In this document: piece by piece, positions 6,381 through 7,919 of the stretch
How positions within the stretch are numbered: the first letter of the stretch is position 1
How the letters are laid out: each line of letters starts with the position of its first letter
From: Candidatus Helarchaeota archaeon
GTDB taxonomy: Archaea > Asgardarchaeota > Lokiarchaeia > Helarchaeales > HEL-GB-A
Direction: 5' to 3'
NCBI GenBank assembly: GCA_016840125.1
Contig: JAEOSY010000418.1
Span: forward strand, 1-7,919
DNA length: 7,919 nt
Notes under the pieces: model-generated
Told to the model about the DNA's origin: nothing
Database searches by the model: none
Seen by the model: the letters and a program-made list of their open reading frames with translations, nothing else
Program-made: the position numbers and the translations under genes

Positions 6381-6615
6381 TGGAGATATTAAAGTACTTC
6401 AAGTGGGAAATGAAATTATTTATTTTGGTCATGGTAAGTATTTATTTGGAGTCGCCTTTTCTACCGAGATTAATCCTAGTGTTGCCACAAGATTGAAGCA
6501 GTTTATAGACCGATTTGAGGATGAATACCAAGAATATCTAGAACAATGGTCCGGAATCCTCGTTAATTTTCATTCTGAATTAGTTGAGAATTGGTTATTA
6601 AGGTGTTTTAGATAG
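6295..6615 (+). CDS. Longin/roadblock-like C-terminal domain, second part of the frame-split 7TM gene
   Basis: This frame carries the missing C-terminus of the 7TM gene. Its first 11 residues (MRSSLKIRCCW) are an out-of-frame reading of the upstream gene. The real protein resumes at GGFIQAVTTGL (positions 6327 onward) and ends at the TAG at 6613-6615. The pattern is LLGGFIQAV (helix), a strand pair ending LQVGNEIIYFGHGKYLFGVAF, then a long amphipathic helix from about residue 65 (TRLKQFIDRFEDEYQEYLEQW) and a final short helix. This matches a small alpha/beta domain common in Asgard and other archaea that I take as longin/roadblock-like. Such domains bind and regulate small GTPases (MglB with MglA, Ragulator with Rag). 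It is followed after 14 bases by a GTPase gene, which fits that role. I do not think the ATG at 6295 is used on its own: there is no clear ribosome binding site and it would break the domain's first strands. Confidence 0.7.
   Translation: MRSSLKIRCCWGGFIQAVTTGLRVTLNLNGDIKVLQVGNEIIYFGHGKYLFGVAFSTEINPSVATRLKQFIDRFEDEYQEYLEQWSGILVNFHSELVENWLLRCFR
6326..6333 (+). repeat. G8 homopolymer at the frameshift point
   Basis: Eight consecutive G inside the 7TM/longin-like gene. Seven would give LLGGFIQAV and an uninterrupted 380-residue protein; eight give a stop at 6378-6380. It is either a miscounted homopolymer, a slipped-strand (phase-variable) tract, or a slippery site for ribosomal or polymerase frameshifting. 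A sequencing or assembly miscount is the simplest explanation. Confidence 0.85.
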
Positions 6616-6618
6616 GTT

Positions 6619-6622
6619 GGAG
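6619..6622 (+). promoter_or_regulatory. Ribosome binding site GGAG for the small GTPase
   Basis: GGAG lies 7 bases before the ATG at 6630, in the 14-base gap after the longin-like stop. It supports the start and translation from a shared transcript. Confidence 0.65.
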
Positions 6623-6629
6623 TTGAAAA

Positions 6630-7193
6630 ATGGATATAAAATATGCAAAAATTATAATGGCTGGGTTAGATGCAGCGGGTAAAACGTCAATTCTTCTCGT
6701 AATGGCAGGGGAGTATGATGAATCGAAGATACACCCAACGCTTGGTGCGGATCGGAAAGAAATAAAGATTTTTGGAATCCCAATCATTCAGTGGGATCTT
6801 GGAGGGCAAGAAATATATAGACGAACCTATTTACAAGAAGATTCGAAGCTTCTGAATGAGTTGGACTTATTAATTTATGTAATAGATGTGCTTGATAAGC
6901 AACGCCACCAAGAAACTCTTAAGTATTATACGGATATATTGAAGAAATTCAAAGAAACCAACCAGAATCCCCCAATTATCATCATGCTCCACAAGGCAGA
7001 TCCTGAAATTCTAGATACATCTGAAGTTCAGGATTCGATTACACATCTGAAAAAACTATTCCAAAAAAGTTCTCAAGATTTTCCGCTGAAGTTTTTGATA
7101 ACCTCGATTTTTAATAAAGAATCCTTAACTCTTGCGGGGGGTAGAATGATTTTGTCGCATTTAAATACAATCCTTAAACAGTATAAGCCGTAA
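6630..7193 (+). CDS. Small GTPase of the Ras/Arf superfamily with Rag/Gtr-like G4 and G5 motifs
   Basis: A 187-residue GTP-binding switch protein. G1 is GLDAAGKTS (12-20), with K18 and T19 for phosphate and magnesium. G2 threonine is T37 in HPTLGAD. G3 is WDLGGQE (55-61), keeping the catalytic Q60. G4 is HKAD (121-124) instead of the usual NKxD. G5 is TSI (158-160) instead of SAK. GLDAAGKT and WDLGGQE are Arf-like, while HKxD and TSI are the forms seen in eukaryotic Rag/Gtr GTPases, so it sits between these groups. There is no glycine at position 2 and no C-terminal cysteine, so no lipid anchor is expected; membrane placement would need a partner. The gene starts 14 bases after the 7TM/longin-like gene, with its own GGAG, and very likely shares its transcript. 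The stop lies 5 bases from the stop of the convergent regulator. Confidence 0.94.
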   Translation: MDIKYAKIIMAGLDAAGKTSILLVMAGEYDESKIHPTLGADRKEIKIFGIPIIQWDLGGQEIYRRTYLQEDSKLLNELDLLIYVIDVLDKQRHQETLKYYTDILKKFKETNQNPPIIIMLHKADPEILDTSEVQDSITHLKKLFQKSSQDFPLKFLITSIFNKESLTLAGGRMILSHLNTILKQYKP

Positions 7194-7198
7194 TTCTT

Positions 7199-7888
7199 CT
7201 AATCTTCAATATCCTCTAGTTTAGTAACTAGGTACTTGCAGGAATCAAAGCCATCGATCTGGCATTCGATTTCTTCAACGAAAACTTGTTCAGGAGCAAT
7301 CATTCCGTTAATGACGCCTTTGAAGAGACCTGTTTGGATTTCGCAGATAGATTTGTAATCAGCGTGACCATCACAAATGCAGTTCTTGATTTCGATGGTG
7401 AAGCTATTCGGATTCTTGGGACTACGTTGTACATTTATTTTTACTACAGGAGTTGGATACGTGATTTCGACGGCGATCCCAATGAATTGAACTACATTTT
7501 CAAAGGTGAGGGTTACATTCTCAAACTGTTTTGTGTAGAGTTCCGTTATGCCCCTTTCAGCCATGCGTGCTCCAATTTCTCGCGCTTTTTTGGGATCTCC
7601 CAACATATCCACGAATAATGAAGAGTGGAGAGTCTGATAGAATTTAACCATATAATCTGCGCGAGCTTCGAATGATTTTGACTTTCTTATTGGATAAAAA
7701 AGTTTCTGAGTGGGCCCTTGCACTCTCTTGTAAAGTAATTCTTTTTCCGCCATTATTTCTAGATATTTAGCTGTTGAATTCCGGTTTAATCCAATTTTCT
7801 CAGCAATTTGAGAAATAGATAAACCTAGATCTTCCTCTTCCAACAGATTCAGTATCTTCATTTGATAATCTTGCGCTCGTCTACTCAC
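7199..7888 (-). CDS. Winged-helix transcriptional regulator with V4R-like C-terminal domain
   Basis: A 229-residue probable DNA-binding sensor. Residues about 6-65 form a winged helix: SISQIAEKIGLNRNSTAKYLEIMAEKELL (24-52) covers the helix-turn-helix, followed by a wing ending LFYPI. Residues about 72-225 resemble a V4R-type small-molecule-binding domain: a helix around GARMAERG, strands near FTIEIKNCICDGH, a helix LFKGVINGM (188-196), and the family-like ending EIECQIDGFDSCKYLV (206-221). Cysteines C170, C172, C182, C209 and C217, with H175, could bind a metal or sense thiols or redox state. V4R domains are known to bind hydrocarbons or other small ligands; the ligand here is unknown. The start is GTG at 7888-7886 with no ribosome binding site visible, so a leaderless message is possible; the first ATG is residue 10. 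It converges on the GTPase gene with a 5-base gap. Its targets may be the neighbouring genes, but nothing proves this. Confidence 0.85.
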   Translation of the reverse strand: MSRRAQDYQMKILNLLEEEDLGLSISQIAEKIGLNRNSTAKYLEIMAEKELLYKRVQGPTQKLFYPIRKSKSFEARADYMVKFYQTLHSSLFVDMLGDPKKAREIGARMAERGITELYTKQFENVTLTFENVVQFIGIAVEITYPTPVVKINVQRSPKNPNSFTIEIKNCICDGHADYKSICEIQTGLFKGVINGMIAPEQVFVEEIECQIDGFDSCKYLVTKLEDIED

Positions 7889-7919
7889 AAATAATTACAC
7901 AGAGAGGAACACTAAAAAA

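Noticed and set aside
7286..7618. 110-codon plus-strand frame opposite the V4R-like regulator
   Set aside because: The opposite strand carries the conserved regulator; this frame has no recognisable motif or start signal.

Overview
The window looks like part of an archaeal genome, most probably an Asgard (Promethearchaeota) lineage. The evidence is a small GTPase with Arf/Rag-type motifs (GLDAAGKTS, WDLGGQE, HKAD, TSI), a membrane protein ending in what looks like a longin/roadblock-type domain, an archaeal-type pyruvoyl arginine decarboxylase, and winged-helix regulators with Fe-S or V4R-like domains. TATA-like AT-rich boxes lie just upstream of several starts. I cannot place it below that level without a phylogeny. 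Several starts are TTG or GTG.

Layout. Positions 1-689 (minus strand): pyruvoyl-dependent arginine decarboxylase (216-689), followed by a radical SAM gene (1-199) that runs off the left edge. Positions 764-1357 (plus): an unrecognised multi-pass membrane protein, divergent from the decarboxylase and sharing an AT-rich promoter region with three short GTCGTT-like repeats. Positions 1367-5285 (minus): three consecutive genes, read as GT4 glycosyltransferase (4062-5285), winged-helix/Fe-S protein (2905-4017) and sulfatase-superfamily hydrolase (1367-2833). Gaps of 44 and 71 bases suggest, but do not prove, one operon. Positions 5472-7193 (plus): a 7TM protein whose C-terminal longin-like domain is thrown out of frame by a run of eight G, then a Rag/Arf-like GTPase 14 bases later. 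Positions 7199-7888 (minus): a winged-helix regulator with a V4R-like sensor domain, convergent with the GTPase.

The most interesting unit is 5472-7193. It encodes a seven-helix membrane module fused to a small domain of the kind that regulates GTPases, followed at operon distance by a small GTPase that keeps the Rag/Gtr-type G4 and G5 motifs. The inference is a membrane-anchored sensor and GTPase switch. As read, the membrane gene is split by a +1 shift in the G8 tract at 6326-6333; with seven G it becomes one 380-residue protein. No RNA genes, CRISPR arrays or insertion sequences were seen, and no gene-free stretch exceeds 190 bases.
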